From the NCBI RefSeq assembly GCF_015751785.1, contig NZ_JADOTY010000001.1:1984001-2048000 (forward strand): a DNA stretch of 64,000 bases. Reading direction: 5' to 3'. The DNA is from Micromonospora vinacea (GTDB lineage: Bacteria > Actinomycetota > Actinomycetes > Mycobacteriales > Micromonosporaceae). The translations under genes were made by a program, and so were the position numbers. The notes under the pieces are model-generated. The model worked only from the letters and a program-made list of their open reading frames with translations. It did not search any database and was not told the origin of the DNA. The first letter of the stretch is position 1, and each line of letters begins with the position of its first letter. This document shows positions 45,888 to 54,656 of this stretch, piece by piece.

Positions 45888-46620
45888 AGGTGGAACGCGC
45901 CCACAGGTAGCCGACGAGAGCGATGCCGACGCACCAGACGAGGGCGGGGATCACGTCACCGCTGGACGGCGTTCCGTTGAGGAACCCGCGCAGGGTTTCG
46001 ATGATCGGCGTGAAGGGCTGGTATTCCGCGAACTCCCGCAGCCCGGGCCCCATCTTGTCCGCCGGTACGATCGCGCTGCTGAAGAACGGCAGCATGACCA
46101 GCGGTACGGAGGCCAGCCCCGCCGTTTCCGGAGACTTCGCCGACAGCCCCAGGGCGACAGTGAGCCAGCCGGCGGCGAAGCCGAGCAGCACGATGATGCC
46201 GATCGCGCCGAGCCAGCCGAGGAGGCTCGCCGACGGGCTGAATCCGAGCAGGAAGGCCACCCCGACAAGGGCGGCGATGGCGACCAGGTTGGTCAGCACG
46301 CTGGCGACGACGTGACCGGTCAGCACCGCACCGCGGGAGACGTGCATGACTTTGAACCGGTTGATGATGCCCTTCGTCATGTCGGAGTTCACAGCGGTCG
46401 CGGTGGCCCCCAGCCCGTAACAGACCGCCAACAGCATCAGCCCGGGAGTCGCGTAGTCGATGTAGTCGACACCGACGTTGAAGGCGTCACCGAACATGTA
46501 CACGAACATCAACATGATCACGATGGGCATCAGGACCGCGTTGAACACGGAGGTCGGGTTTCGGGCGATGTGCTTGAAGTTGCGACGCAGCATGACGATC
46601 GAGTGGGACTTGGTGCTCAT
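45871..46620 (-). CDS. ABC-2 type permease, DrrB-like
   Basis: The 249-residue protein has six membrane segments and the ABC-2 layout, starting MLRRNFKHIARNPTSVFNAV and with YQPFTPIIETLRGFLNG near residue 200. It pairs with the ATPase upstream, which overlaps by the ATGA junction. DrrAB-type exporters pump out antibiotics such as daunorubicin or move lipids. Confidence 0.93.
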   Translation of the reverse strand: MSTKSHSIVMLRRNFKHIARNPTSVFNAVLMPIVIMLMFVYMFGDAFNVGVDYIDYATPGLMLLAVCYGLGATATAVNSDMTKGIINRFKVMHVSRGAVLTGHVVASVLTNLVAIAALVGVAFLLGFSPSASLLGWLGAIGIIVLLGFAAGWLTVALGLSAKSPETAGLASVPLVMLPFFSSAIVPADKMGPGLREFAEYQPFTPIIETLRGFLNGTPSSGDVIPALVWCVGIALVGYLWARSTFTKRA

Positions 46621-47561
46621 TTCGCGGAAACCTCCTGGGTGCGGCTGCCCGTCAGGGCGAGGAAAACGTCGTCGAGGTCGGGCGTCTGCACGGAGAACCC
46701 TTCGGCGCTGATCGCGTACTCGTCGAGGCGGTCCAGCAGGGCCCGCAGTGAGGCCGTTCCGCCGTCGCTGGGAACCCGGAGCGCCAGTGCCTCGTCGTCC
46801 CGTGTGGAGTCGGTGAGCACCCGGGCGGCCGTGTCGAGTTCGGCGACGGTGGTGAACCGGAGCCGGACGTGAGTGCCGGGGATCTGGCGCTTGAGCTCGT
46901 CGGGCGTGCCCTGGGCGACCAGACGCCCCTGGTCGAGGACGGCGATCCGGTCGGCGAGCTGGTCAGCCTCCTCCAGATACTGGGTGGTGAGGAAGATCGT
47001 CACGCCGTCGGCCACCAGGTCACGGATGATCGACCACATCGTGCGGCGGCTACGTGGATCCAGGCCCGTCGTCGGCTCGTCGAGGAAGATGATCCGCGGG
47101 TCGCCGACGAGAGTCATCGCCAGATCCAGCTTGCGGCGCATCCCACCGGAATAGGTCGACACCGGCTTCTGTGCCGACTCCACCAGATCGAACCGCTCCA
47201 GCAGTTCAGTGACGACCCGCCTGCCGTCTTTGCCGGGAACCTGGCTGAGATCCACCATCAGCTGCAGGTTCTCCCGGCCGGTCAGCAGTTCGTCCACCGC
47301 CGCGAACTGACCGGTGACGCCGATCGCCGCGCGCACCGCCTTGGCCTCGGTGGCGGCGTCGTGCCCTGCGATGCGTACGGTCCCACCGTCGGCCTTCACC
47401 AACGTGGTCAGCACGTTCACCGTCGTCGTCTTACCCGCCCCGTTCGGGCCGAGCAGGGAGAAGATCGTTCCCGCAGGGACATCCAGGTCGATGCCGTCGA
47501 GCACGACCTTGTCCTTGTAGGCCTTCCGCAGTCCGGAGACTGCAATCGCTGAACTCGTCAT
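46617..47561 (-). CDS. ABC exporter ATP-binding protein, DrrA-like
   Basis: The 314-residue ATPase has Walker A GPNGAGKTTT, signature YSGGMRRKLDLA, Walker B RIIFLDEPTTGLD and a switch His region (VTIFLTTQYLEEADQLADRI). The last 90 residues form the DrrA C-terminal domain. The start is ATG 47561. The region directly upstream carries four phased heptamers. Substrate unknown. Confidence 0.94.
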   Translation of the reverse strand: MTSSAIAVSGLRKAYKDKVVLDGIDLDVPAGTIFSLLGPNGAGKTTTVNVLTTLVKADGGTVRIAGHDAATEAKAVRAAIGVTGQFAAVDELLTGRENLQLMVDLSQVPGKDGRRVVTELLERFDLVESAQKPVSTYSGGMRRKLDLAMTLVGDPRIIFLDEPTTGLDPRSRRTMWSIIRDLVADGVTIFLTTQYLEEADQLADRIAVLDQGRLVAQGTPDELKRQIPGTHVRLRFTTVAELDTAARVLTDSTRDDEALALRVPSDGGTASLRALLDRLDEYAISAEGFSVQTPDLDDVFLALTGSRTQEVSAK

Positions 47562-47584
47562 GCAGCTACCATCGGCGGCTGGGC

Positions 47585-47625
47585 TGTCACCCCCCTGTCA
47601 TGGCCCTGACACGGCCACTGACACC
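47585..47625 (-). promoter_or_regulatory. Four phased heptamer repeats, candidate SARP/BTAD binding site of the DrrAB operon
   Basis: Read on the minus strand, the heptamers are GGTGTCA (47625), CGTGTCA (47613), CATGACA (47602) and GGTGACA (47591), at periods of 12, 11 and 11 bp. SARP regulators bind direct heptamers at 11-bp period about 8 bp before the -10 box. Here a GATGGT hexamer (47573-47568) sits 11 bp after the last heptamer, giving a nearly leaderless mRNA. Confidence 0.5.
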
Positions 47626-47648
47626 GGGTTCCACCCCCGTCGGCGGTG

Positions 47649-49031
47649 TCAGCGGGCCCGCTTGACGCGCCGGTCGTCGAGCCAGAGCGCCAGCCCGTTC
47701 CGGCAGCGGTAGACGGCGATGCCGGCGATCACGAGGGTGATCAGAACCCCCCAGGCCCAGAATCGACCACCCACCCCGCCGGGTGGGTTCGCGTCGCGGG
47801 TGCGGCCGGAGCTGATCACGTTGTCGGCGACGTCGACGGCGAGGATCTGCTCCGGGGCGGTCAGCAGGGTTCGTGGCGCGGTGGCGTCGGGCGTCAGCGC
47901 CAGCACCCGTACGCTGCGCACGTTGGGGTAGGCGGTGCGCTGGTCCAGCTCCAGCGGCTGGTCGAACCGGTCCGGGCTGAGAGGTTCGGGCTGGTAGGCG
48001 ATCACCAGCGCGGACCCGTCCGGGCCCCAGCCGAGCAGTCGGATGGCGGTCACGCCGGTGACACCGGGCAGGGGCAACGGTGCGGTGTCCCGGCCGGTGG
48101 CGGGGTCGACCCGGCGCAGGCTCCAGTCTGTGGTGCCGGCCTTCCGGCTGATCAGCGTCAACGCCCCGTCCGTCGTCCATGCCCCCTTGCCGGCCAGCCA
48201 GCTCTCGGCGGGCGGCTCGAAGGTGGACACCGTGCGGCCGTCCAGGTCGGCGACCGTCACGGTCCGACCGATCTGGTAGGCGACCCGCTCACCCCCGGGG
48301 GCGAAGGCGACGGGTGAGCCGAAGATCGGCTGTTGGGCAGCGTCGGCCAGCTGGGTCCAGCGTTCGCCGTCGAGGGTGACGATGCTCAGCACCCGCCGGT
48401 AGCTGCTGCGCATCGGGTCGGTCGGCACGCTGTCGTCGACCACCAGTTGCCTGCCGTCCGGGGACCAGGCCAACGGGGTCGTCCCCACGCTGTCGGCGAC
48501 CTTGCTGCGCAGTTGTCGGGTACGGCCGGTGACGAGGTCGATGATGTCGACGCGGCGGTCCTCGGAGAGGCCGGCGGGCCGGGCCACGTAGCGGCCGTCC
48601 GGGGACAGGATCACCTGCTCGCCGACGGGTGCCTCGTACCCCATCGAGAAGATCCGGTAGCGGTCGGAGTCGGCGCCGACCACGCCGACGATGCCGTCCT
48701 CGTCCCAGCCCTGAAGCCGTGGCGCCTGACCGCTGAAGATGACCGACGCCGGCCCGAGCCGGGGTCGGTCGGTGGCGTGCAGCGCCCCGAGCGGTGGCAG
48801 CGCGATCCGGTCGGGCAGCGCCGCGTCCGCGCCGGCCGCCGGATCCGCGGCCGGTGTACGCGTCAGCGGGAGCACAGCCCCGGTCAGCGCGACGAGCACG
48901 AGCACCACCACGGCGGCGAGGACGGTCCGGCGGCGGGAGCGGCGGGCGGTGGCGAGCGCTCGTTCGTAGACCGGGTAGGCGGGGACGTCGGCCGCGGCGG
49001 CGTGCAGCGTCTCGCGGAGTCGGGCGGTCAC
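47649..49031 (-). CDS. Membrane-anchored WD40-like beta-propeller protein coupled to a SigE-family sigma factor
   Basis: The GTG at 49031 overlaps the sigma-factor stop (GTGA). The 460-residue protein has a short cytoplasmic segment (TARLRETLHAAAADVPAYPV), a membrane span (about 35-55), and a large extracytoplasmic region with TolB/WD40-type repeats (ILSPDGRYVARP, LAWSPDGRQLVVDD, AFAPGGERVAYQ). A second span lies near residues 425-443, then RRVKRAR. The position suggests a transmembrane sensor or anti-sigma-like partner, although no zinc-binding anti-sigma motif is present. Confidence 0.85.
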   Translation of the reverse strand: MTARLRETLHAAAADVPAYPVYERALATARRSRRRTVLAAVVVLVLVALTGAVLPLTRTPAADPAAGADAALPDRIALPPLGALHATDRPRLGPASVIFSGQAPRLQGWDEDGIVGVVGADSDRYRIFSMGYEAPVGEQVILSPDGRYVARPAGLSEDRRVDIIDLVTGRTRQLRSKVADSVGTTPLAWSPDGRQLVVDDSVPTDPMRSSYRRVLSIVTLDGERWTQLADAAQQPIFGSPVAFAPGGERVAYQIGRTVTVADLDGRTVSTFEPPAESWLAGKGAWTTDGALTLISRKAGTTDWSLRRVDPATGRDTAPLPLPGVTGVTAIRLLGWGPDGSALVIAYQPEPLSPDRFDQPLELDQRTAYPNVRSVRVLALTPDATAPRTLLTAPEQILAVDVADNVISSGRTRDANPPGGVGGRFWAWGVLITLVIAGIAVYRCRNGLALWLDDRRVKRAR

Positions 49032-49531
49032 TGCTGGCTCCTCTCCACAGTCGGGTCGACCAGGTCGAGGGCGGTCGCGCGCAGCCGGCGGATGGCGTCG
49101 TGGCCGTGCCGTTTGACGGTGCCGACCGAGCAGCCGAGCACCGCGGCGGCCTGGGCCTCGGTCAGGTCCTCGTAGAAGCGCAGCACGATCACGGCGCGCT
49201 GACGAGGGGTGAGCCCGCGCAGCGCGTTCACGAGACTCAGCCGCAGCGCTGTCGCCTCGGAGTGGTCGTCGCCGGGCCGCTCGGTGGGCTGTGCCTCCAG
49301 GCGCTCGGTCAGCCGGCGACGCCGCCACCAGGAGACCTGCTGGTGGTACATCACCCGCCGCACGTACGCCTCGGGGTCGCCGTCGCGAATCCGCCGCCAG
49401 TGCCGGTACGTCCGGGCCAGGGCGCTCTGCAACAGATCCTCGGCGAGCTGGTGGTCGCCGGTGAGCAGGTAGGCCGTCCGGGACAGCGCCGGCGTGCGGT
49501 GCACCACGAACTCGTGGAACGTCTCGGTCAT
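49028..49531 (-). CDS. SigE-family RNA polymerase sigma factor
   Basis: The 167-residue protein has sigma region 2 (LLTGDHQLAEDLLQSALARTYRHW then DPEAYVRRVMYHQQVSWWRRRR) and region 4 (LTPRQRAVIVLRFYEDLTEA then AAVLGCSVGTVKRH), as in the ECF SigE-family (SigE/ECF41-like small group) of actinobacteria. The start is ATG 49531 after GAGGGGGTGGGG; a GTG at 49537 is possible. Together with the coupled propeller protein it probably reacts to an envelope signal. Confidence 0.94.
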   Translation of the reverse strand: MTETFHEFVVHRTPALSRTAYLLTGDHQLAEDLLQSALARTYRHWRRIRDGDPEAYVRRVMYHQQVSWWRRRRLTERLEAQPTERPGDDHSEATALRLSLVNALRGLTPRQRAVIVLRFYEDLTEAQAAAVLGCSVGTVKRHGHDAIRRLRATALDLVDPTVERSQQ

Positions 49532-49650
49532 CCCCACCCCCTCGCCAGGTAGAACGCCACCCGTTCCGGAAATGGTTGAGGCCGGGCCACCGGTTCTGAT
49601 AGTTCCTGCTGGGCCTCGGCACCGGCTAATGTCCGGTTTGGAGGTGGTCC

Positions 49651-50016
49651 GTGTTCACCGAAGCCTTTCCGATCGTGACGACACCCGACCTGCCACGACT
49701 GATCGCGTTCTACCGGGACGTGGTCGGCTTCGAGCTGACCTACCGGTTCCCGGACGAGGGTGCCCCGGAGTTCGTCGCGCTGCGACTGGGCAGCAGCGAA
49801 CTCGGCCTGGCCGCCAACCCGGAGGCTGGCGAGCCGGCCGACTCGCACCGCTGGGAGTTGTGCGTCTACGCCGACGACTGCGACGCGGCCGTGGGCGCGT
49901 TGCGCACGGGTGGGGCGACGGTCACCGAGGAGCCGGTCGACCAGCCCTGGGGTGAGCGTTCCGCCCGGGTCACCGACCCCGACGGCAACCGGTTGCTGGT
50001 GCTGTCCCGGCTCTAG
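49651..50016 (+). CDS. VOC/glyoxalase-family protein
   Basis: The 121-residue protein has the vicinal oxygen chelate fold: PIVTTPDLPRLIAFYRDVVGF, a central WELCVYADDCDAAV and a C-terminal VTDPDGNRLLVL with the metal Glu/Asp region altered. The GTG at 49651 follows GGAGGTGG. Function unknown (antibiotic binding or dioxygenase-like). Divergent from the sigma-factor operon. Confidence 0.9.
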   Translation: MFTEAFPIVTTPDLPRLIAFYRDVVGFELTYRFPDEGAPEFVALRLGSSELGLAANPEAGEPADSHRWELCVYADDCDAAVGALRTGGATVTEEPVDQPWGERSARVTDPDGNRLLVLSRL

Positions 50017-50030
50017 ACGACCGAGCGTGG

Positions 50031-50675
50031 TCATCGTCTCCAGAACAGGAGATGGGTGACTCCGCTGGGGCTGGGCACCGACTCGAGGTGGAAGCGGTCG
50101 AGCAGTTCGTCGGGGCTCTCCCACAAACGTTCACCCCGTTCGAGGTCGACGGGCGCGACGGCGAAGTGCATCGTGTCGACCAGATCGGCCTCGATGAATT
50201 CGCGGACGGTCGCCACCCCACCACCGAGGCGTACGTCCCGACCGGCGGCTGCCTGCTTCGCCTGAGCCAGTGCCTCGGCCGGGCTGGCGTCGAGGAAGTG
50301 GAACGTGGTGTCGGACAGGGCGAACGACGGGCGTTCGTGGTGGGTGAGCACGAAGACCGGGGTGTGGAACGGCGGGTTGTCTCCCCACCATCCCTGCCAG
50401 TCATGGTTCTCCCAGGGGCCACGCTGGGGGCCGAACTTGTTGCGACCCATGATCTCCGCGCCGATGTTGCACTCGGCGTCGCGGGTCAGGTAGTCGTCCA
50501 GGCCACGGGTGCCGCCCGGCTCGGTGCGGTACACGAAGCTGGCCGTGGCGGCGCGCCAGGAGAAGAACGGGGTGGGGTCGGCGTGGCCGAAGGGCCGTTC
50601 GAGGCTCTGCCCCTCCCCGGTGCCGAACCCGTCCCGCGACACGTTGAAGCACTGGACCCGCAGTAGTTGCGGCAT
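50031..50675 (-). CDS. Dihydrofolate reductase-fold protein (RibD C-terminal type), first copy
   Basis: The 214-residue protein has the DHFR/RibD-like pattern: VSRDGFGTG, EIMGRNKFGPQRGPW, TPVFVLTHHERPSF and DVRLGGGVATVREFIEADLVD. Actinobacterial copies are reductases of unknown substrate. A second copy lies next to it with about the same motif order. Confidence 0.9.
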   Translation of the reverse strand: MPQLLRVQCFNVSRDGFGTGEGQSLERPFGHADPTPFFSWRAATASFVYRTEPGGTRGLDDYLTRDAECNIGAEIMGRNKFGPQRGPWENHDWQGWWGDNPPFHTPVFVLTHHERPSFALSDTTFHFLDASPAEALAQAKQAAAGRDVRLGGGVATVREFIEADLVDTMHFAVAPVDLERGERLWESPDELLDRFHLESVPSPSGVTHLLFWRR

Positions 50676-50705
50676 GGCGTCTCCTCTCAGGTTTACGGGG
50701 CGGAT

Positions 50706-51410
50706 TCAGTTCGCGGTGACCGTCGGGCCGCCGCCGCGGCCCCGGTCGTCGAGCACGAGCGGGGCGCGACCGCGTACCGCGTACCGGATGTGGGTCACCT
50801 GGGGGGTGGCAAGGACGCGGGTCGGCGTCAGCTCGATCCCCTCCCGGTCACCCAGGTCGAGGTCCGCGTCGAAGAGCCGCAGGCCGGTGCCGAGCACCAC
50901 CGGTACGACGTGCAGCTCCAACTCGTCGAGCAGGCCGGCCTTGAGTACCTGCCGCACCAGGCTGCCGCCCCCGGCCACGGCGACATCCTTGCCACCGGCC
51001 ACGGCGCGCGCCTGCTCCACGGCGCTGGCCACGCCATCGGTGACGTAGGTGAAGCTGGTGCCCCCTCCCTTCACCAGCCGCTGGCGGGGGCGGTGGGTGA
51101 CGACGAAGACCGGTGCGCGAAACGGCGGCTCCTCACCCCAGGGGATCTCACCCCCGTCGGCCATCCGGCGTCCCATCACGTACGCGCCGGCCGCCCCGAA
51201 CGACTCGGCGATCACCTCGGAGTTGGTGTCCTGCTCCCCGCCGGCAAAGCCCTGCCGTTCGCGCCAGGCCGCCGCGTCTGTAGCCCACCGGGTGACCCGG
51301 AAGAACTTGGCGCTCTCTTCCGAATCCATCCAGTTGCCGTTCCCGTCGAACTGTGGGCCGGCGTAGAAGCCGTCCATCGACACCGACAGCTGTGCGGTCA
51401 CCTTCGTCAT
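50706..51410 (-). CDS. Dihydrofolate reductase-fold protein (RibD C-terminal type), second copy
   Basis: The 234-residue protein starts at ATG 51410 (MTKVTAQLSVSMDGFYAG), after GAGGAAAGGACC. It shows AYVMGRRMADGG, APVFVVTHRPRQRL, KDVAVAGGGSLVRQVLKAGLLDELELHVVPVVLG and a C-terminal VTHIRYAV. It lies 30 bp upstream of the first copy and is probably the result of an old duplication. Confidence 0.9.
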   Translation of the reverse strand: MTKVTAQLSVSMDGFYAGPQFDGNGNWMDSEESAKFFRVTRWATDAAAWRERQGFAGGEQDTNSEVIAESFGAAGAYVMGRRMADGGEIPWGEEPPFRAPVFVVTHRPRQRLVKGGGTSFTYVTDGVASAVEQARAVAGGKDVAVAGGGSLVRQVLKAGLLDELELHVVPVVLGTGLRLFDADLDLGDREGIELTPTRVLATPQVTHIRYAVRGRAPLVLDDRGRGGGPTVTAN

Positions 51411-51486
51411 CGCGTCTGGTCCTTTCCTCGGGCGACACCCCGCCTGGGTGCCGCTCCCCGAGGGGTCGGAGCCGAACGCGATGTCC

Positions 51487-51906
51487 CTACCGGGAAGGAG
51501 TGTGACGTGTGTCACCGTAGGACGCGTTCAGGAGCCACTGCCCGGCGTGTTCCGGGTCGCGGGACCAGCGCAGCCGGGGCTTCTCCTCCGGGCGGGGCCT
51601 CCAGTCCCGGTAGGGCGCGAGGGACACCCGCCAGGCGACCACCGTGAACACGTAGATGCCCGGGCCGACCAGCCAGAGCAGAGCGTCGCGCCGCCGATAG
51701 GAGGCGTACGGCGCGAGCCACGCGGTAGCCGCCATCGGCACCGCGACCGCGCTGAGGTCGGCCAGCGGCCCGCGGCCGAACCGGGCCTCGATCAGCTCGC
51801 GGAGGACAAGGGACGGGACGATCACCCCGACCAGCAACGCCACCGTGCGGATCATGCGCACCCGGCGATCCGGGGATACGCGGGCGGCAGCTGCTTCGGC
51901 GGGCAT
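51487..51906 (-). CDS. Membrane protein, unknown function
   Basis: The 139-residue protein has three likely spans (about 19-37, 50-67, 75-94) and a hydrophilic C-terminus (RDWRPRPEEKPRLRWSRDPE). No family was recognised. The ATG at 51906 has a weak site. Confidence 0.65.
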   Translation of the reverse strand: MPAEAAAARVSPDRRVRMIRTVALLVGVIVPSLVLRELIEARFGRGPLADLSAVAVPMAATAWLAPYASYRRRDALLWLVGPGIYVFTVVAWRVSLAPYRDWRPRPEEKPRLRWSRDPEHAGQWLLNASYGDTRHTPSR

Positions 51907-51940
51907 CCCCGGAGGGTACGGGCTGGCCGCAGCGGTAGAT

Positions 51941-52135
51941 CTACGACTTCCGGTCGGCGATCGCCGCCTCGATCCGTAGACCGAGACCGGTCAGAATGAG
52001 GAACGCGGCCAGGATGTGCGGCTCGAGCCCGTCGTAGCCGGACATCATGCTGAGCAGTGTCGTCATGAAGCCGGCCACCAGCGACACGGTGCCAAACGCT
52101 CGTATGGTGCCGACTCGCTGCGCCGGTAGGTCCAC
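51941..52135 (-). CDS. Small two-span membrane protein
   Basis: The 64-residue protein has two hydrophobic segments (about 13-32 and 40-57) and a basic C-terminal IADRKS. Low-complexity arginine runs are absent, which favours a real gene. Function unknown. Confidence 0.55.
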   Translation of the reverse strand: MDLPAQRVGTIRAFGTVSLVAGFMTTLLSMMSGYDGLEPHILAAFLILTGLGLRIEAAIADRKS

Positions 52136-52191
52136 AGCCGGACGATAGCGAGAACCTGACCCCGCTGGTGTCCCCGACTAGGGTGGCGATC

Positions 52192-53073
52192 ATGCGGATT
52201 GGCATCGTGATCCTGCCGGACCAGCGGTGGGCGGAGTCGCAGCGTCGCTGGCGGCAGGTCGACGAGTGGGGCTTCGACCACGCCTGGACGTACGACCACC
52301 TGGGTTGGCGGGACCTGGTCGACGGCCCGTGGTTCGACTCGATGGCCACGCTGACGGCCGCCGCCACGGTGACTTCGCGGATTCGGCTGGGCACCCTCGT
52401 GGCGTCGCCGAACTTCCGGCATCCGGCCGCGTTCGCCCGGCAGATCACCACTGTGGACGACGTCTCCGCCGGTCGGCTGCTGCTCGGCCTGGGCGCGGGC
52501 GGCATCGGCTTCGACTCGGCGGTGCTGGGCGGTGAGACGCTGCCACCGCGTCAGCGGGTCGACCGGTTCGCCGAGTTCACCGAGTTGTTGGATCTGATCC
52601 TGCGGGAGGACGGCACCACCTGGCGTGGCGACTGGTTCGCCGCTGTGGACGCCCGCAACAACCCGGGCTGCGTGCAGCAGCCTCGGGTGCCGTTCGTGGT
52701 TGCCGCCAACGGGCCGCGGTCGATGCGGTTGGTGGCCCGCTTCGGGCAGGGGTGGGTGACCACCGGCACCGGTGACGACAACGACCTGGCGGGTTGGTGG
52801 GCCAGCGTGTCGGCGCTGTCCGCGCGGATGGACCGGACCCTGGACGAGGCCGGCCGCGATCCGGCCAGCCTGGACCGTTATCTCTCGCTGGACGCGGCGC
52901 CGGTCTTCTCACTCAGCAGCGCACAGTTCTTCGCCGATCAGGTCGGCCGGGCCGCCGAGCTGGGCTTCACCGACGTGGTGACGCACTGGCCGCGGGCCAG
53001 CAGTTGGTACGCCGGTGACGAGGCCATCCTGGTGGACGTGGCGACGCGGTTGCTGCCGGAGCTACGCGGCTGA
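52192..53073 (+). CDS. LLM-class (F420/FMN) oxidoreductase
   Basis: The 293-residue protein begins at ATG 52192 (MRIGIVILPDQRW) and has the bacterial luciferase-like barrel pattern: DHAWTYDHLGWRDLV, IRLGTLVASPNFRHPAAFARQ, GRLLLGLGAGGIGFD and a C-terminal TDVVTHWPRASSWYAG. Most actinobacterial members of this type use F420. The substrate is unknown. Confidence 0.93.
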   Translation: MRIGIVILPDQRWAESQRRWRQVDEWGFDHAWTYDHLGWRDLVDGPWFDSMATLTAAATVTSRIRLGTLVASPNFRHPAAFARQITTVDDVSAGRLLLGLGAGGIGFDSAVLGGETLPPRQRVDRFAEFTELLDLILREDGTTWRGDWFAAVDARNNPGCVQQPRVPFVVAANGPRSMRLVARFGQGWVTTGTGDDNDLAGWWASVSALSARMDRTLDEAGRDPASLDRYLSLDAAPVFSLSSAQFFADQVGRAAELGFTDVVTHWPRASSWYAGDEAILVDVATRLLPELRG

Positions 53074-53087
53074 GCCGACACGCCCGC

Positions 53088-53519
53088 TCAGGTGCCGAGG
53101 TCGCCGCTGGCCACACCGCCCTCGCCGCCGGAGACCAGCCGGAAGCGGAGGCAGACGATCGGGGTGTCGCCGTCTACCGGCGTGCCGAGCCGCGCCCAGT
53201 AGGCCGAGTGCCCGGCCCGCCACTCCTCGATCGAGCGGTCACCCTCGCCCTCGGCGTGGGCGAAGTCCCAGGGCACGTCGGCGAAGCGGACCACCTCGAC
53301 TCCGGTGATCTCCACGACGCCGGCGAGGGCGTTGTCGTCGTCGACCAGGGCCAGGCGTTCGCCGACGTGCTCCAGCTCCTCGCCTTCTTCCGCGTACTCG
53401 GCGAGCCGGCCGGCCGTCGCTGTCTTCACACCGGCCAGCACCAGGGTGTTGAGGGTTGCCCGCAACTCGCCGGGGGTGCCGAGGGCGAGGGCGCGCAGTT
53501 CACCGATCCGAGGCCACAT
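53088..53519 (-). CDS. ASCH-domain protein
   Basis: The 143-residue protein, started at ATG 53519, has the ASCH order: GELRALALGTPGELRATLNT, LVLAGVKTATAGRLAEY, VVEITGVEVVRFADVPWDFAHAEGEGDRSIEEWRAGHSAYW and IVCLRFRLV. ASCH domains are RNA-binding or nucleotide-hydrolysing folds. The stop lies 14 bp from the LLM gene's stop. Confidence 0.88.
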   Translation of the reverse strand: MWPRIGELRALALGTPGELRATLNTLVLAGVKTATAGRLAEYAEEGEELEHVGERLALVDDDNALAGVVEITGVEVVRFADVPWDFAHAEGEGDRSIEEWRAGHSAYWARLGTPVDGDTPIVCLRFRLVSGGEGGVASGDLGT

Positions 53520-53576
53520 CCTGCCGAGGCTAGGCCAGCACCGCCCGGGCCGCCGCCGCAATACCCGTCGCCGCGC

Positions 53577-54623
53577 TCAGATCAGCTGGCCGGCGTAGCC
53601 GGGTGCGGTGAGGAGCCGGTCGTCACCACTGACCGCGTACGCGTCGAGGATCGCGTCGGCCAGCTTGACCACGTGCTCGTCGCCGTGTCGGGCCGCGCGG
53701 GCGAAGACCTCCGCCGGCGTCGCGGGGGTCACTGTCGGTGGCGCGATGCCGTCGGCTGGGGCGTACACGGAGGTCATGGCCGCCGTCGCGGCCCAGGCCG
53801 CGGCGAGGCTCGGCGCCCACAGATCCCGGTCCAGTGCCGGCAGGGTACGCAGGACGGCGGTCGGCGCGGTGACCGCGTGTACCAGCATGACCGGTGCGGC
53901 GTGTCCGAAGCGCAGGTAGTCCAGGCCGGCCCGGTGCACCAGCGTGGTGAGCCCGCGCTCCGCCTCGGCCGGGCTCCGCACGGGCCGCAGCGTCGCGAGG
54001 GCCTGCTCCCATCGGGGTACGCCCGGCAGCTGGTTTAGCCGATCCCGGACGCCTCCGGTCTGGTCGTCGATCCGGGGCAGCCCGGCCAGCGCGGCCGCCA
54101 CGTCGAGGTCGTCGGTGTCCGACCGGTCCGTCTCGCCGGCGAGCAGCTGGTCGGTACCGGGGATCGGCTGCCAGCGGGCCGCCCAGTAGCCGAGGGCCTG
54201 GCCCAGCTCGGTGAGCCGCTGCCGGTTCTCGTCGTCCGGTTCGAGTGCGCGGACGGCGTGCCCGACCCGGATCACACCGTGCGTGGCGCCGGCGGCGATG
54301 CCCGGCAGCAGCCGGGGCCACCAGGTGCCGAGGACAGCACGCCACGGGTGTTCGCGCAGTTGTCTGTCGAAGTAGGCCAGCCAGTCACCGGCGCGCTTCG
54401 GATCGCCCAGCGCCGCCCGCCAGTCGTCGATCGGGTGCAGCCCTCGGGGCAGCTCGTCGAGGCGGCCGAGGTAGTCGTCGAGCCAGCGGTGCACCCGGTG
54501 TGGGTGCCCGTGTCGGACCAACGCCTCGACGGCCATCGGCCCGTGGTTGGAGAGCCAGCCCTGATATTCGGGGCCGGTGCGGTGCAGCCGCTCGTACGCC
54601 TCGTCGAGAACTCCGTCACTCAT
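53577..54623 (-). CDS. Questin oxidase-like (DUF4243) family protein
   Basis: The 348-residue protein is all-alpha, with the DUF4243 landmarks GPEYQGWLSNHGPMAVEAL, LLPGIAAGATHGVIRVGHAVRAL and YLRFGHAAPVMLVHAVTAPTA. In fungi, questin oxidase cleaves an anthraquinone ring. Bacterial members have no known role. It may be transcribed with the phosphoribosyltransferase upstream. Confidence 0.85.
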   Translation of the reverse strand: MSDGVLDEAYERLHRTGPEYQGWLSNHGPMAVEALVRHGHPHRVHRWLDDYLGRLDELPRGLHPIDDWRAALGDPKRAGDWLAYFDRQLREHPWRAVLGTWWPRLLPGIAAGATHGVIRVGHAVRALEPDDENRQRLTELGQALGYWAARWQPIPGTDQLLAGETDRSDTDDLDVAAALAGLPRIDDQTGGVRDRLNQLPGVPRWEQALATLRPVRSPAEAERGLTTLVHRAGLDYLRFGHAAPVMLVHAVTAPTAVLRTLPALDRDLWAPSLAAAWAATAAMTSVYAPADGIAPPTVTPATPAEVFARAARHGDEHVVKLADAILDAYAVSGDDRLLTAPGYAGQLI

Positions 54624-54656
54624 CGGCCGATCGTCGGTGTTGAACCTTGCTTCAGG

